Of a stretch of DNA of 64,000 nt, positions 1 to 8,571 are shown piece after piece. Numbering within the stretch: the stretch's first letter is position 1; the number at the start of each line of letters is the position of its first letter. A program made the translations under genes and the position numbers. This stretch comes from Alteromonadaceae bacterium (GTDB lineage Bacteria; Pseudomonadota; Gammaproteobacteria; Enterobacterales; Alteromonadaceae). Where the stretch lies: contig JABXHM010000026.1 of assembly GCA_013373625.1 (NCBI GenBank), forward strand, positions 1-64,000, written 5' to 3'. Under the pieces are notes generated by a model. The model made no database searches, was not told where the DNA came from, and worked only from the letters and a program-made list of their open reading frames with translations.

Positions 1-19
1 CACAAGCATGAAGCAAGAC

Positions 20-835
20 TTATATTTGTGGATCAAACCCGTCGTGATCTTCTTTGTTTGCGCGTACCACGGGAGAAATCCCTGTGCCAGCAAAGTCTTC
101 AGCGGTCATAGCATTGAAGCACTCAGTATTAACTTCACCACCCATTTTTTGAATCACCTGGCAAAGCTCTTCAACCCGTCCTTCCATGGCATGAATGTGT
201 TCAACCATAATGCCCATAGCATTGGCAACCGGGTCAGGATTGTCAACTGCTACGGCATAGGCGTCAAAACCATATTTCTTCGCGATTGCGTGGCGCTTTT
301 TGGTTTCATTTTCAGTACTTGCCACGGCCTGAATGATTCGCCCGGGAATACCCAGGACAGTGGAACCTGCGGGCGCATCTTTTACGACCACCGAGTTGCT
401 ACCGATTTTTGCGCCTTCACCGATTTCAATTGGTCCCAGCACTTTGGCCCCGGCGCCAACGACCACATTATTTTTTAAGGTGGGATGACGTTTGCCCGCC
501 TGCCAGGTTGTACCGCCCAGCGTAACACCATGATAAAGTGTCACATCATCACCAATTTGTGCCGTTTCACCGATCACCACGCCCATACCATGATCAATAA
601 AAAACCGCCGGCCTATTGTGGCGCCCGGGTGAATTTCTATACCCGTTAACCATCGGCTGAAAGTAGACAGTGTGCGCGCTAACCATTTGAGTTCCAGTCG
701 CCACAGCTTATAACTAATTCGGTGCAGCCACACAGCATGGAGACCGGGATAATTGGTCAGTACTTCAAAGGTATTTCGGGCCGCCGGATCGCGGTGAAAA
801 ACTGCGGCGATATCTTCTCTTATTCGACGGAACAT
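20..835 (-). CDS. cysE: Serine O-acetyltransferase
   Basis: This cytosolic enzyme transfers acetyl from acetyl-CoA to L-serine to give O-acetylserine, the first committed step of cysteine synthesis. The 271-residue product has a short helical N-terminal region (about 1-65). A left-handed beta-helix of hexapeptide repeats follows (about 66-165), with the family's active-site stretch [13 protein letters not shown] and the segment [11 protein letters not shown]-terminal extension (about 175-271) has no obvious motif. The short N-terminal domain resembles the CysE type found next to trmJ and iscR in many gammaproteobacteria rather than the longer E. coli form. It starts 3 bp after the trmJ stop, so the two are almost certainly co-transcribed. 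An isc cluster may lie to the left of the window, but that cannot be seen here. Confidence 0.95.
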   Translation of the reverse strand: MFRRIREDIAAVFHRDPAARNTFEVLTNYPGLHAVWLHRISYKLWRLELKWLARTLSTFSRWLTGIEIHPGATIGRRFFIDHGMGVVIGETAQIGDDVTLYHGVTLGGTTWQAGKRHPTLKNNVVVGAGAKVLGPIEIGEGAKIGSNSVVVKDAPAGSTVLGIPGRIIQAVASTENETKKRHAIAKKYGFDAYAVAVDNPDPVANAMGIMVEHIHAMEGRVEELCQVIQKMGGEVNTECFNAMTAEDFAGTGISPVVRANKEDHDGFDPQI

Positions 836-838
836 GGC

Positions 839-1555
839 CTATTTCTCTGCCGCTTTATCAATTGACGCCAGAATTCCGCGCAGAATATTGAGCTCTTGCG
901 ATTCTGGGCGGGCACGGTTAAACAAACGACGCAGACGGGTCATCACAATACCGGGGTGGCTGGGGTTAATAAACTGTACCTTACTCAGCGTGGACTCCAG
1001 ATGCACATAAAACCGTTCAATGTCATCGTTAAGCGGGTATTCACTTTCTTCAGTCTCGATAGCATCCTGATTCAGGTAAGCCATACGGATTTCATAACAT
1101 AAGGTTTGCACCGCTGCCGCCAGATTCAGTGAACTGTAGTCAGGGTTGGCCGGTATACATACGTGAAAGTGGCACTGCTGGAGCTCTTCATTGGTTAAAC
1201 CGTTATTTTCCCGTCCGAACACCAATGCAACAGGATAGTTACCCACTTCTTTTATCAGCTTTTCGCCGCAGCCACGCGGCTCCAGCATTGGCCAGCTCAG
1301 TGTTCGCGATCGTGCGGACGTACCAACAACTAAACCGCAGCCAGCAACCGCCTCTTCTAAGCGGCTGACAATTTTAGCGTTAGCCAGTACATCGCCGGCA
1401 CCGGCTGCCAGCGCACTGGACTTGCCATCCGGCTCGGAAACCGGATCAACCAGATATAAATTGCTCAGCCCCATGGTTTTCATTGCCCGGGCCGTGGAAC
1501 CTATATTCCCGGTGTGGGAAGTATTAACAAGTACAATACGAATATTTTCTAACAT
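839..1555 (-). CDS. trmJ: tRNA (cytidine/uridine-2'-O-)-methyltransferase TrmJ
   Basis: TrmJ uses S-adenosylmethionine to 2'-O-methylate the wobble-region nucleotide 32 in the anticodon loop of several tRNAs. The 238-residue protein has the SPOUT fold signature. An N-terminal motif reads [19 protein letters not shown]. The knotted SAM-binding motifs are [13 protein letters not shown] (about 112-124) and the [17 protein letters not shown] segment (about 133-150). The length matches the E. coli protein. The C-terminal helical part (about 165-238) is also typical. The gene is the first of the trmJ-cysE pair and is divergent from suhB across a gap of about 165 bp. Confidence 0.95.
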   Translation of the reverse strand: MLENIRIVLVNTSHTGNIGSTARAMKTMGLSNLYLVDPVSEPDGKSSALAAGAGDVLANAKIVSRLEEAVAGCGLVVGTSARSRTLSWPMLEPRGCGEKLIKEVGNYPVALVFGRENNGLTNEELQQCHFHVCIPANPDYSSLNLAAAVQTLCYEIRMAYLNQDAIETEESEYPLNDDIERFYVHLESTLSKVQFINPSHPGIVMTRLRRLFNRARPESQELNILRGILASIDKAAEK

Positions 1556-1650
1556 GCTGTGAATACAAGTAGTAATGGAAATGCCGCAGAGTGTAGCATA
1601 CCGCTTACATCTTCACACCGGCCAAGTTACCTGCTCATTTGTCGTTAGCA

Positions 1651-1678
1651 TTGCATTACAGCTTAGACCTGTTAAAAT
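1651..1678 (+). promoter_or_regulatory. Candidate sigma-70 promoter for suhB
   Basis: A TTGCAT hexamer (1651-1656) is separated by 16 bp from TAAAAT (1673-1678), which matches five of six -10 consensus bases. The suhB start lies about 45 bp downstream. The -35 element is weak, so this is only a candidate. Confidence 0.4.
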
Positions 1679-1721
1679 CCGCCGCGTTTATTTTTTGGTC
1701 TTTTACAATTGGTGGTTTGTT

Positions 1722-2498
1722 ATGCATCCGATGCTGAACATTGCGGTGCGCGCTGCGCGCGTGGCTGGCTCTATTATTCTTCGCGGTTTTGAAAATCGTG
1801 GCGACTTAGTCAAGGAAGTTAAAGGCAGTAACGACTTCGTTACTCAAATTGACAAAGAAGCCGAAATGGCGATTATTCACAAGATTAAGCAGTCTTATCC
1901 TGACCACAGCTTTTTAGGCGAAGAAAGCGGCGAAACCCAGGGCGAAAGCGCAGAGTTTCAATGGATAATTGACCCTCTCGATGGCACCACCAATTTTATC
2001 AAAGGTATACCTCATTTTGCGGTATCCATAGCACTGTTACACAAAGGGCGTTTGGATCAGGGCGTGGTATTTGACCCAATACGCGGTGAATTATTTTCAG
2101 CATCGCGTGGTCAGGGCGCGCAGTTAAACGGCTATCGGATCCGGACCAGCAAAGCCCGTGACCTATCACAAACCATCCTGGCGACCGGCCTCCCCTTTAA
2201 AGATAAAACCCAGTATGCAGATTATGCTGTTCGCCTGAACAAGATCTTCCATGATTGCGGCGATATTCGTCGTGCTGGTAGTGCAGCGCTTGATTTAGCC
2301 TATGTAGCCGCTGGCCGTCATGATGGCTACTGGGAGCGCGGTATTAAACCCTGGGATATCGCTGCAGGTGAATTGTTGGTGCGTGAATCAGGTGGCCTGG
2401 TTACTGATTTTAGTGGCAATAACGACCCACTTTATAAAGGTGAGATCGTTGCCGGTAGTGTTAAGGTTGTACAAGGGCTGGTGAAGCACCTGAAGTAA
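1722..2498 (+). CDS. suhB: Inositol-1-monophosphatase / Nus-complex factor SuhB
   Basis: SuhB is a magnesium-dependent inositol monophosphatase family protein. In E. coli it also joins the ribosomal-RNA antitermination complex with the Nus factors. The 258-residue product carries the complete metal and catalytic set: GEES (66-69), DPLDGTT (84-90) and WDIAAGELL (211-219). I chose the ATG at 1722. The frame stays open 49 codons upstream, but that extension (from 1575) has no family resemblance, overlaps the likely promoter and would make the protein too long. The start gives the usual N-terminus MHPMLNIAVRAAR. The gene is divergent from trmJ and convergent with galU. Confidence 0.95.
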   Translation: MHPMLNIAVRAARVAGSIILRGFENRGDLVKEVKGSNDFVTQIDKEAEMAIIHKIKQSYPDHSFLGEESGETQGESAEFQWIIDPLDGTTNFIKGIPHFAVSIALLHKGRLDQGVVFDPIRGELFSASRGQGAQLNGYRIRTSKARDLSQTILATGLPFKDKTQYADYAVRLNKIFHDCGDIRRAGSAALDLAYVAAGRHDGYWERGIKPWDIAAGELLVRESGGLVTDFSGNNDPLYKGEIVAGSVKVVQGLVKHLK

Positions 2499-2523
2499 CC
2501 TACTCACCATGTAAAAGCACATT

Positions 2524-2552
2524 AAAAAGGCCACTTGTAAAGTGGCCTTTTT
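2524..2552. terminator. Bidirectional terminator between suhB and galU
   Basis: A perfect 13-bp inverted repeat (2524-2536 and 2540-2552) with a 3-nt loop has an A run on the left and a T run on the right. It can therefore end transcription of suhB (plus) and of galU (minus). Confidence 0.9.
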
Positions 2553-2575
2553 GTTGTCAGCGCATCGCTTAGCGA

Positions 2576-3469
2576 CTAACCATTTAATGAAGCCAGGTAG
2601 GCTTTAAAGTCTTCGCCTAACGTTGGGTGACGCAACGCATATTCAACGTTGGCTTTCATATAGCCAAGCTTGCTGCCACAGTCATGGCTCTTACCTTTCA
2701 TATAATAGGCATCAACCTGCTCGACTTTCATCAAAGAGGTAATGGCATCCGTTAACTGAATCTCGCCGCCGGCGCCTGGTGGCGTGTACTCCAGCAAGGG
2801 CCAAATTTCATGAGATAACACGTAACGTCCTACAACGGCCAGGTCTGATGGCGCTTCATCCAGAGGCGGTTTTTCAACCATGTCGTAGATTTTCGCAGAC
2901 TCGCCGGGTTTGATTTCGGCGCCTTCCAGGTCAACAATACCAAACTTGGAAATATTCTCCTGTGGGACTTGTTCAACCATAACCTGACTCACACGGTTTG
3001 TGTTAAAGCGTGCAACCATATCGGCTAAGTTGTCTTTTTTCAGGTTGCTGGCATAGTCGTCAATAATCACGTCAGGCAACACGACTGCAAACGGGTCGTC
3101 ACCGACCATAGGGTGAGCACACATGATGGCATGTCCCAAACCTTTAGCTGCGCCCTGACGAACGTGCATAATGGTTACGTCTTTAGGGCATATGGCCTGA
3201 ACCTCTTCCAGAAGCTGTCTTTTAACCCGCTGTTCCAACGTAGTTTCGAGCTCAAATGAAGTATCAAAATGGTTTTCGATACTGTTTTTACTGGCATGAG
3301 TAACCAGAATAATTTCTTTCAGTCCCGCTTGTACACATTCATTAACCACGTACTGAATTAGCGGCTTATCAACAACCGGCAGCATTTCTTTGGGTATCGC
3401 TTTAGTTGCTGGAAGCATCCGTGTGCCAAGGCCGGCTACAGGGATGACTGCTTTTTTTACCTGACTCAT
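2576..3469 (-). CDS. galU: UTP-glucose-1-phosphate uridylyltransferase
   Basis: GalU makes UDP-glucose from UTP and glucose-1-phosphate in the cytosol, supplying glycan synthesis and, through Ugd, UDP-glucuronate. The 297-residue protein has the nucleotidyltransferase N-terminal signature [19 protein letters not shown] (13-31) and later the VEKPP motif (about 197-201). The length fits bacterial GalU (about 300). Its ATG overlaps the ugd stop by one base (TAATG), showing translational coupling. It is the distal gene of ugd-galU in the polysaccharide region. Confidence 0.96.
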   Translation of the reverse strand: MSQVKKAVIPVAGLGTRMLPATKAIPKEMLPVVDKPLIQYVVNECVQAGLKEIILVTHASKNSIENHFDTSFELETTLEQRVKRQLLEEVQAICPKDVTIMHVRQGAAKGLGHAIMCAHPMVGDDPFAVVLPDVIIDDYASNLKKDNLADMVARFNTNRVSQVMVEQVPQENISKFGIVDLEGAEIKPGESAKIYDMVEKPPLDEAPSDLAVVGRYVLSHEIWPLLEYTPPGAGGEIQLTDAITSLMKVEQVDAYYMKGKSHDCGSKLGYMKANVEYALRHPTLGEDFKAYLASLNG

Positions 3470-4812
3470 TATTTATGTCCTTTGATTGAAAGTCCTCTAC
3501 CTATTGCGTAGTAATGCAATCCGTATTCCGAAATTATTTTCGGGTCATATAGGTTTCTGCCGTCAAAAATGAGCGGAATCGAAAGTTTCTCTTTAATCAA
3601 CTCAAAATCAGGCGCTCTGAATGACTGCCATTCAGTACAGACAACTAAAAAGTCAGCACTTTCTAATGCGGCTTCTTTAGTGCCAACTAACTTAAGATCG
3701 GGACGGCTTCCGTAAATTCGCTGGGTTTCTTCCATTGCTTCCGGATCGTAGGCTTGCACGGTCACGCCCTGCTCCCACAACAACTCCATCAGCACCCGAC
3801 TGGACGCCTCTCGCATATCGTCGGTATTAGGTTTGAATGATAATCCCCATAATGCAATGGTTTTTCCGGCCAGGTCGCCGTTGAAGTGACGGTTAATGTA
3901 TTCGAATAACTTCTCTTTCTGAGCGTAATTAACCGCTTCCACGGACTCTAACACTTTGGCTTTATACCCGACCTGATTTGCACTGCGAATAAGCGCTTGC
4001 ACATCTTTGGGGAAACACGACCCCCCGTAACCACATCCAGGGTAGATAAACTGATATCCGATTCGCGGATCGGAACCGATACCGCGACGCACATTTTCGA
4101 TATCCGCACCAAAACACTCGGCCAAATTAGCCATTTCGTTCATAAAGCTGATTTTTGTAGCCAGCATGCAATTCGCAGCATACTTCGTAAGTTCCGCAGA
4201 GCGAATATCCATAACAATGACTTTGTCATGGTTGCGGTTGAAGGGTAAATAAAGCTCGCGTAATTTCTTCTCGGCTGTGTCACTTTCTGTACCGATGATT
4301 ATACGGTCAGGACGCATACAGTCATTAACAGCAGCACCTTCTTTTAAAAACTCAGGATTCGACACGACATCAAAAGTGATGGTCTTGTTAAGCCCTTCTA
4401 ACGTCTCGGCGACTTTAGCTTTCACGCGATCCGCAGTACCCACAGGCACAGTCGACTTATTAATTATAATTTTATGTGACTGCATATGCGTAGCAATAGT
4501 TTCTGCCACGGCAAGTACATATTTTAAATCAGCAGAACCGTCCTCATCCGGAGGCGTGCCCACCGCAATAAAAATAAGCTCACCATGCTCAACGCCAATT
4601 TTGGCATCAGTGGTGAAATCTACCCGACCGCCTTCATAATTGCTGGTCACCAGTGGTGTTAACCCAGGCTCATAAATTGGAATAAGGCCATTTTTCAGGT
4701 TATCCACTTTTGCTTGATCAACATCGACACAAACGACATCATGACCCACTTCTGCCAATACAGCGGCCTGCACTAAGCCGACATAACCTATTCCGAAGAC
4801 TGTTACCTTCAT
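3469..4812 (-). CDS. ugd: UDP-glucose 6-dehydrogenase
   Basis: Ugd oxidises UDP-glucose to UDP-glucuronate with two NAD+ and is a typical capsule or exopolysaccharide precursor enzyme. The 447 residues show the N-terminal Rossmann motif GIGYVGLV (7-14) and the catalytic cysteine in GGSCFPKD (C266). The C-terminal UDP-binding domain contains [17 protein letters not shown] (about 321-337). The length is typical. It is coupled to galU downstream. About 105 bp separate it from the glycosyltransferase genes upstream, so it may have its own promoter or be read through from them. An old name for such genes is kfiD or rkpK, depending on species. Confidence 0.95.
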   Translation of the reverse strand: MKVTVFGIGYVGLVQAAVLAEVGHDVVCVDVDQAKVDNLKNGLIPIYEPGLTPLVTSNYEGGRVDFTTDAKIGVEHGELIFIAVGTPPDEDGSADLKYVLAVAETIATHMQSHKIIINKSTVPVGTADRVKAKVAETLEGLNKTITFDVVSNPEFLKEGAAVNDCMRPDRIIIGTESDTAEKKLRELYLPFNRNHDKVIVMDIRSAELTKYAANCMLATKISFMNEMANLAECFGADIENVRRGIGSDPRIGYQFIYPGCGYGGSCFPKDVQALIRSANQVGYKAKVLESVEAVNYAQKEKLFEYINRHFNGDLAGKTIALWGLSFKPNTDDMREASSRVLMELLWEQGVTVQAYDPEAMEETQRIYGSRPDLKLVGTKEAALESADFLVVCTEWQSFRAPDFELIKEKLSIPLIFDGRNLYDPKIISEYGLHYYAIGRGLSIKGHK

Positions 4813-4917
4813 TATTTACTTTCCCTCTATGATTAACCACTTCCTGCAGTGAGCACAGGTTTCAATTTAAAATATTTTTATTAAAGCATCATGACGCCAC
4901 TGGCTCAATATAAATCA

Positions 4918-5781
4918 TTAATCGTCATTGTAACGTCCGGTTCGCGCGCGTATTCCATCCTTAATACCGGCAAGCATGTAACGACCGCGTAGGACTGAAT
5001 CCTTTACAAAAAATCTGTTTACTAACCAACGTATGGGCAACGCTACTAAGTTTCGCACTTTCCAGTAGGCTGGCACGTAAGACCGTCTTGCTAATACCAG
5101 AACGTTACGATACTGGTAATACAGACGCAGTGGATGGCCAATTTTAAAGGTGATACCGAGCAAACGTTTACGCTCATCTCCCTGACGATGCAACAGTGTG
5201 TTTTGCGTATCACATACCACCACATAGCCTGCACGTTGCGCTCGCCAACACCACTCATGATCGACGCCATCAATAAACAACTCGGCTTCCATTAAGCCAG
5301 TATCATCCAGCACCGCCAAAGGAATAGTCATACCCGATGCAATGATTTGGCGGCAAATTAAGAACCCATTATCACTTTTGATGGGTTTTTGAATTCCGGC
5401 CTTTACCACCTGATTATCAAACTGACTGACAATTGTTGGTCCATATGCCGCCAGATTATCAAACTGTTTGTTTGCCTGCTGCGTGCGGGACACCACTAAC
5501 GCAATGAAATTCGCATCTAACTGACTATCCTGATCCAATAGCATAGCGAAGTCAAAATGCAATTGTTGCGCCAGAATTAAACCCGCATTTTGTGCAGCGG
5601 CTATCCCTGCGTTGTCTGCAAAATGCAGGTACTGAATATCAGAGGGAAACCACTGCTGGTGAGAAACGGGGGAGTTATCGACAATGATAACCTTCAAACC
5701 GGCTTGGGTAAGCCGGTCCAGGTTATTGAAAAGTGTGCGCTGTTCCGGGTGAAACAGAATAATTATGGCTGCAAAATTCAA
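4918..5781 (-). CDS. Family-2 glycosyltransferase (rhamnosyltransferase-like)
   Basis: This is a 287-residue GT-A fold glycosyltransferase. The N-terminal nucleotide-sugar-binding part reads IIILFHPEQRTL and VIIVDNSP. The donor-metal motif is LLDQDSQLD (about 82-90), and an acceptor-side region DGVDHEWCWRAQRAG follows at about 168-182. The DNSP and LDQDS pattern resembles rhamnosyltransferases of O-antigen clusters, but the actual sugar cannot be read from sequence. A basic, hydrophobic C-terminus suggests membrane association. It overlaps the upstream glycosyltransferase by 4 bp (ATGA), so both probably act in sequence on the same lipid-linked glycan started by the WecA-type enzyme. Confidence 0.85.
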   Translation of the reverse strand: MNFAAIIILFHPEQRTLFNNLDRLTQAGLKVIIVDNSPVSHQQWFPSDIQYLHFADNAGIAAAQNAGLILAQQLHFDFAMLLDQDSQLDANFIALVVSRTQQANKQFDNLAAYGPTIVSQFDNQVVKAGIQKPIKSDNGFLICRQIIASGMTIPLAVLDDTGLMEAELFIDGVDHEWCWRAQRAGYVVVCDTQNTLLHRQGDERKRLLGITFKIGHPLRLYYQYRNVLVLARRSYVPAYWKVRNLVALPIRWLVNRFFVKDSVLRGRYMLAGIKDGIRARTGRYNDD

Positions 5782-6665
5782 TGTTTAACAATTTTTTCCA
5801 GTATATGCCTGTCAAGCTTATACGCCATTTTTATAATTCCTGACGGCATCATACGCAGCCCCAGAACTAAAGACGCGTAAAACAGGTTGTAAAGTGTAAG
5901 GCGTTTTAGTTCACGCATAGCACAAATTCTGGCGCGAAATTCATTTAAAGATTTAATCAATCCGCGACGTTTATAGAAGTCATTAACACGGCGAAATCTG
6001 AGTAGCTTATCTTTAAGGTTACAAAAAATATACCCTTTAGCGGCCAGTTCAATCCAAAAGAAGTAGTCCTGTGTGTTACGTAACGAGTCGTTATAACGGT
6101 AACCGTCCGTAAACACATTATAACGAATACATACTGTTGGATGGTTTATAGTACAGCGGCGCGGCAATAGCCGCTTAATCTGACGATTGGTTTGCGGCAT
6201 TACGCGCGTACCAACCTTCTCATTCTGTTCATTAATTTCTACCAGACCGGTGCCCAGTATCGCCACATGCGAATGTTTGTTTAAATAGTTAATCTGCTTT
6301 TCGAGGCGGTTAACCTCTGAGATATCATCAGCATCCATTCGAAAAAAATATTGTGGCTGTAATGACAATGACCAGTCAATAGCGAAATTCATACATGAAG
6401 AAAGTCCACGATTAACCGTACCTTGCATTATCACCAACCTCTCATCAGCATCAGCGTGTTGCATAATCATGTCATACAAAGACTCAGGTATTTCGCCGTC
6501 AATCACTATTAAAAACAGAAAATCAGTGTAGGTTTGCCGGCGAATACTGTCTACAGCTTGCGTTACCCATTCTTCGCAATCCTGACCATAGACAGCCATT
6601 GCAACAATTGCAGGTACTTCGTGTACTTTATAGCGGCTATGCTTAATTGAAAAATTTGGCGTCAA
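5778..6665 (-). CDS. Family-2 glycosyltransferase
   Basis: This 295-residue family-2 glycosyltransferase has an N-terminal GT-A core. It shows the segments VAMAVYGQD and SIRRQTYTDF, an IVIDGE strand, and the metal-binding RMDADDIS motif at about 103-110. The C-terminal part (about 235-295) is basic with hydrophobic helices near the end, as expected of an enzyme working at the inner face of the cytoplasmic membrane. It is the first gene of a coupled pair and lies about 70 bp downstream of the WecA-type gene. The transferred sugar is unknown. Confidence 0.85.
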   Translation of the reverse strand: MTPNFSIKHSRYKVHEVPAIVAMAVYGQDCEEWVTQAVDSIRRQTYTDFLFLIVIDGEIPESLYDMIMQHADADERLVIMQGTVNRGLSSCMNFAIDWSLSLQPQYFFRMDADDISEVNRLEKQINYLNKHSHVAILGTGLVEINEQNEKVGTRVMPQTNRQIKRLLPRRCTINHPTVCIRYNVFTDGYRYNDSLRNTQDYFFWIELAAKGYIFCNLKDKLLRFRRVNDFYKRRGLIKSLNEFRARICAMRELKRLTLYNLFYASLVLGLRMMPSGIIKMAYKLDRHILEKIVKH

Positions 6666-6738
6666 AAGAAAATCCGCTTAGCTAAGATGTGCCGAAGTGT
6701 ACCGGATTACAAAATGGATTTGCATCTTTGTTATTTAC

Positions 6739-7815
6739 TTAGTTATGAATTAACTTTCGTTTTGTATCTCTAACAAAGCGAATGATTTTCCATATATTCA
6801 TTATCGCTGCACTATATACAACGAGTAATGCCATAAAACTCCAGAACATAATATAATCGGGAACGCTGTACACTTCGCCCAGGATACCGATTACACAGTA
6901 AGCGGCACCCATTAACAGAATCGCAACCAGTGAACGACGAGGACTAAATCCAGCGCGCATAAAGATATTATGCAGGTGTTTGGTATCAGGACGTAATACT
7001 GACTGTCCTTTACATGCACGGCGAAACATAATGGCAGCCATATCCATTAATGGCAGGCCAATTAACCACACGCCAGTGATAGGTCGCAACGAGGCATTTT
7101 CACCTTGTGTATGATCAACCAGCAACCACACAATGGTCAAGCCAACAAACATACTGCCAGCATCACCCATAAAAATTTTATTACCCTTAAACCCTTTGAG
7201 GCTCAGATTAAAGGCCAGAAACGGGACTATCGCAGCAATAATTACCAAGGGTTCCATAATGGCTGCGCCATTGCCAGACAGTAACAACAAACTCACCACA
7301 CTGACCAGTACAACGAGGCTCATTCCACCGGCCAGTCCGTCAATACCGTCTATCATATTAATGGCATTAATCACACCGACGACACAAATCAACGTAAAAA
7401 AGTAACCGCCCAGTCCCAGATACACTGACCCAAAACCAAAAATATCTCCCAGAGAGGTAATATAGTTCTGCGCACTCCAGGCCATTATTGAGGCCACGCC
7501 AAATTGACATACAAGACGCCCCTTGGCACTAAGATCGAATCGATCGTCCAGCATACCAAGTAGAACAATAAAAGAAGACGCCGTAAAAAACAGTGGATTA
7601 TTCTTCATCCAAACATCGGTGAGCACACTTGCAATGAGTACGGCCATAAAAATGGCGACACCGCCGGTAAGGGGTACCAGCCCGTTGTGTCGTTTGCGAT
7701 AGGACGGTTGGTCAACTAAACCAAATTGATGCGCTAGAGGAGTCATCACCACAAGCAATACGAGCGCAACAACAAACGCCGTAAACAACGGTATAAACTG
7801 AAGATAACTCATCAT
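6739..7815 (-). CDS. WecA-type undecaprenyl-phosphate sugar-1-phosphate transferase
   Basis: This polytopic inner-membrane enzyme of the WecA/MraY superfamily (358 residues, about ten or eleven hydrophobic helices) loads a HexNAc-1-phosphate onto undecaprenyl phosphate and so starts a glycan chain. Motifs seen are VDQPSYRKRH (about 34-43), the catalytic MIDGIDGLAGG (about 154-164), FMGDAGS (about 216-222) and the late histidine motif KHLHNIFMRAG. WecA (GlcNAc-1-P) is the closest functional analogue, but the sugar specificity is an inference. It is the promoter-proximal gene of the minus-strand arm. It points away from the export genes, so the two arms look like halves of one surface-polysaccharide locus. 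Confidence 0.88.
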   Translation of the reverse strand: MMSYLQFIPLFTAFVVALVLLVVMTPLAHQFGLVDQPSYRKRHNGLVPLTGGVAIFMAVLIASVLTDVWMKNNPLFFTASSFIVLLGMLDDRFDLSAKGRLVCQFGVASIMAWSAQNYITSLGDIFGFGSVYLGLGGYFFTLICVVGVINAINMIDGIDGLAGGMSLVVLVSVVSLLLLSGNGAAIMEPLVIIAAIVPFLAFNLSLKGFKGNKIFMGDAGSMFVGLTIVWLLVDHTQGENASLRPITGVWLIGLPLMDMAAIMFRRACKGQSVLRPDTKHLHNIFMRAGFSPRRSLVAILLMGAAYCVIGILGEVYSVPDYIMFWSFMALLVVYSAAIMNIWKIIRFVRDTKRKLIHN

Positions 7816-8159
7816 GCCTTACATTTCTCCACAGAAGGCACACACTGTTATACCAGTGCCCACACAATAAAAGGGACCATCCATTAGATTACTGACTCCA
7901 TTAATATTATTTTTATAGTTTCGGTTAATCATGAAAGCTATACTAAGTTCCGTGGAGAGATAGCCAAAATTCATCACAATGATAATAAACATCTGCCTCA
8001 CTGACCAGCCCCAAACATCAAATTAAATTCATTCGGCGATTATTTACACTAAAAACTGACCTTTTAACCTTACCGTCCAGATTGCTAAATCTATGCATGC
8101 CTTTTTTAAAGGTTATGTTATGCTAATCGCCATCATAAATGGACGTATTTCATTGAACA
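7816..8159. other. Divergent intergenic region of the polysaccharide locus
   Basis: This 344-bp AT-rich spacer separates the divergent biosynthesis (minus) and export (plus) arms and should hold both promoters. A TATGCT -10-like hexamer sits at 8119-8124, about 35 bp before the lipoprotein start, but I see no good -35. A 60-codon minus-strand frame (7819-8001, GTG start) ends 3 bp before the WecA-type gene. It has no recognisable family and I do not call it a gene. No JUMPstart/ops element was recognised. Confidence 0.5.
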
Positions 8160-8549
8160 ATGAGAAAACTAATTTCAAGCATCGCTGTATTAACGGGTGT
8201 GCTGAGCTTGCTTGGGTGCGTATCTCAACCGCACAATGTCAGATCTAATCTGCCATTAGTTAACCAAAGTTACAGCAACGTTTCCGGCCAATTTAGCAGC
8301 CAACAATCAGTCTCCTCACAGTTGAAGTATGCAAAAGCTATACCTGAGCTTAGAGTACTCGCTCATCAGCCTGTGGTGATTGATGGTATGGAATACCAGG
8401 CTTCAGCCAGTTATATGTCAGCAATGGGCACAAAATGCCACCGTTTAGTCAGATCCAGTGTTTCCGGCACATTGGAAATTCGCCCAGTGTGTGATTACGA
8501 CTCTTACTGGCTCCTCTACCCTGCTTTAGTCACTACCAGCACTCAATAA
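8160..8549 (+). CDS. Small putative lipoprotein heading the capsule-export operon
   Basis: This 129-residue protein has a lipoprotein signal. The sequence is MRKLISSIAVLTGVLSLLGC, with the lipobox LLGC putting the acylated cysteine at residue 20. The mature part has a Ser/Gln-rich stretch (about 25-60) followed by a compact domain with two further cysteines (in GTKCHR and RPVCDYD), which could form a disulfide in the periplasm. I do not recognise the family. It lies 22 bp upstream of the KpsD-like gene in the same direction. An accessory role in polysaccharide export at the outer membrane is plausible from position only. Confidence 0.75.
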   Translation: MRKLISSIAVLTGVLSLLGCVSQPHNVRSNLPLVNQSYSNVSGQFSSQQSVSSQLKYAKAIPELRVLAHQPVVIDGMEYQASASYMSAMGTKCHRLVRSSVSGTLEIRPVCDYDSYWLLYPALVTTSTQ

Positions 8550-8571
8550 TAAATAAAGGCTTAAGACAATT

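Noticed and set aside
8..478. Plus-strand open frame of 156 codons over cysE.
   Set aside because: It is antisense to cysE, whose hexapeptide repeats and motifs are unmistakable; no family resemblance on the plus strand.
1575..1721. N-terminal extension of the suhB frame.
   Set aside because: Not conserved in the family and overlaps the likely promoter; the ATG at 1722 gives the standard N-terminus.
7819..8001. 60-codon minus-strand frame ending 3 bp before the WecA-type gene.
   Set aside because: GTG start, no recognisable family, poor ribosome-binding geometry and AT-rich composition; not enough to call a gene, though position would allow a leader peptide.
7816..8159. JUMPstart/ops element for RfaH control of the polysaccharide operon.
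   Set aside because: No GGCGGTAG-like motif was found in the divergent region.
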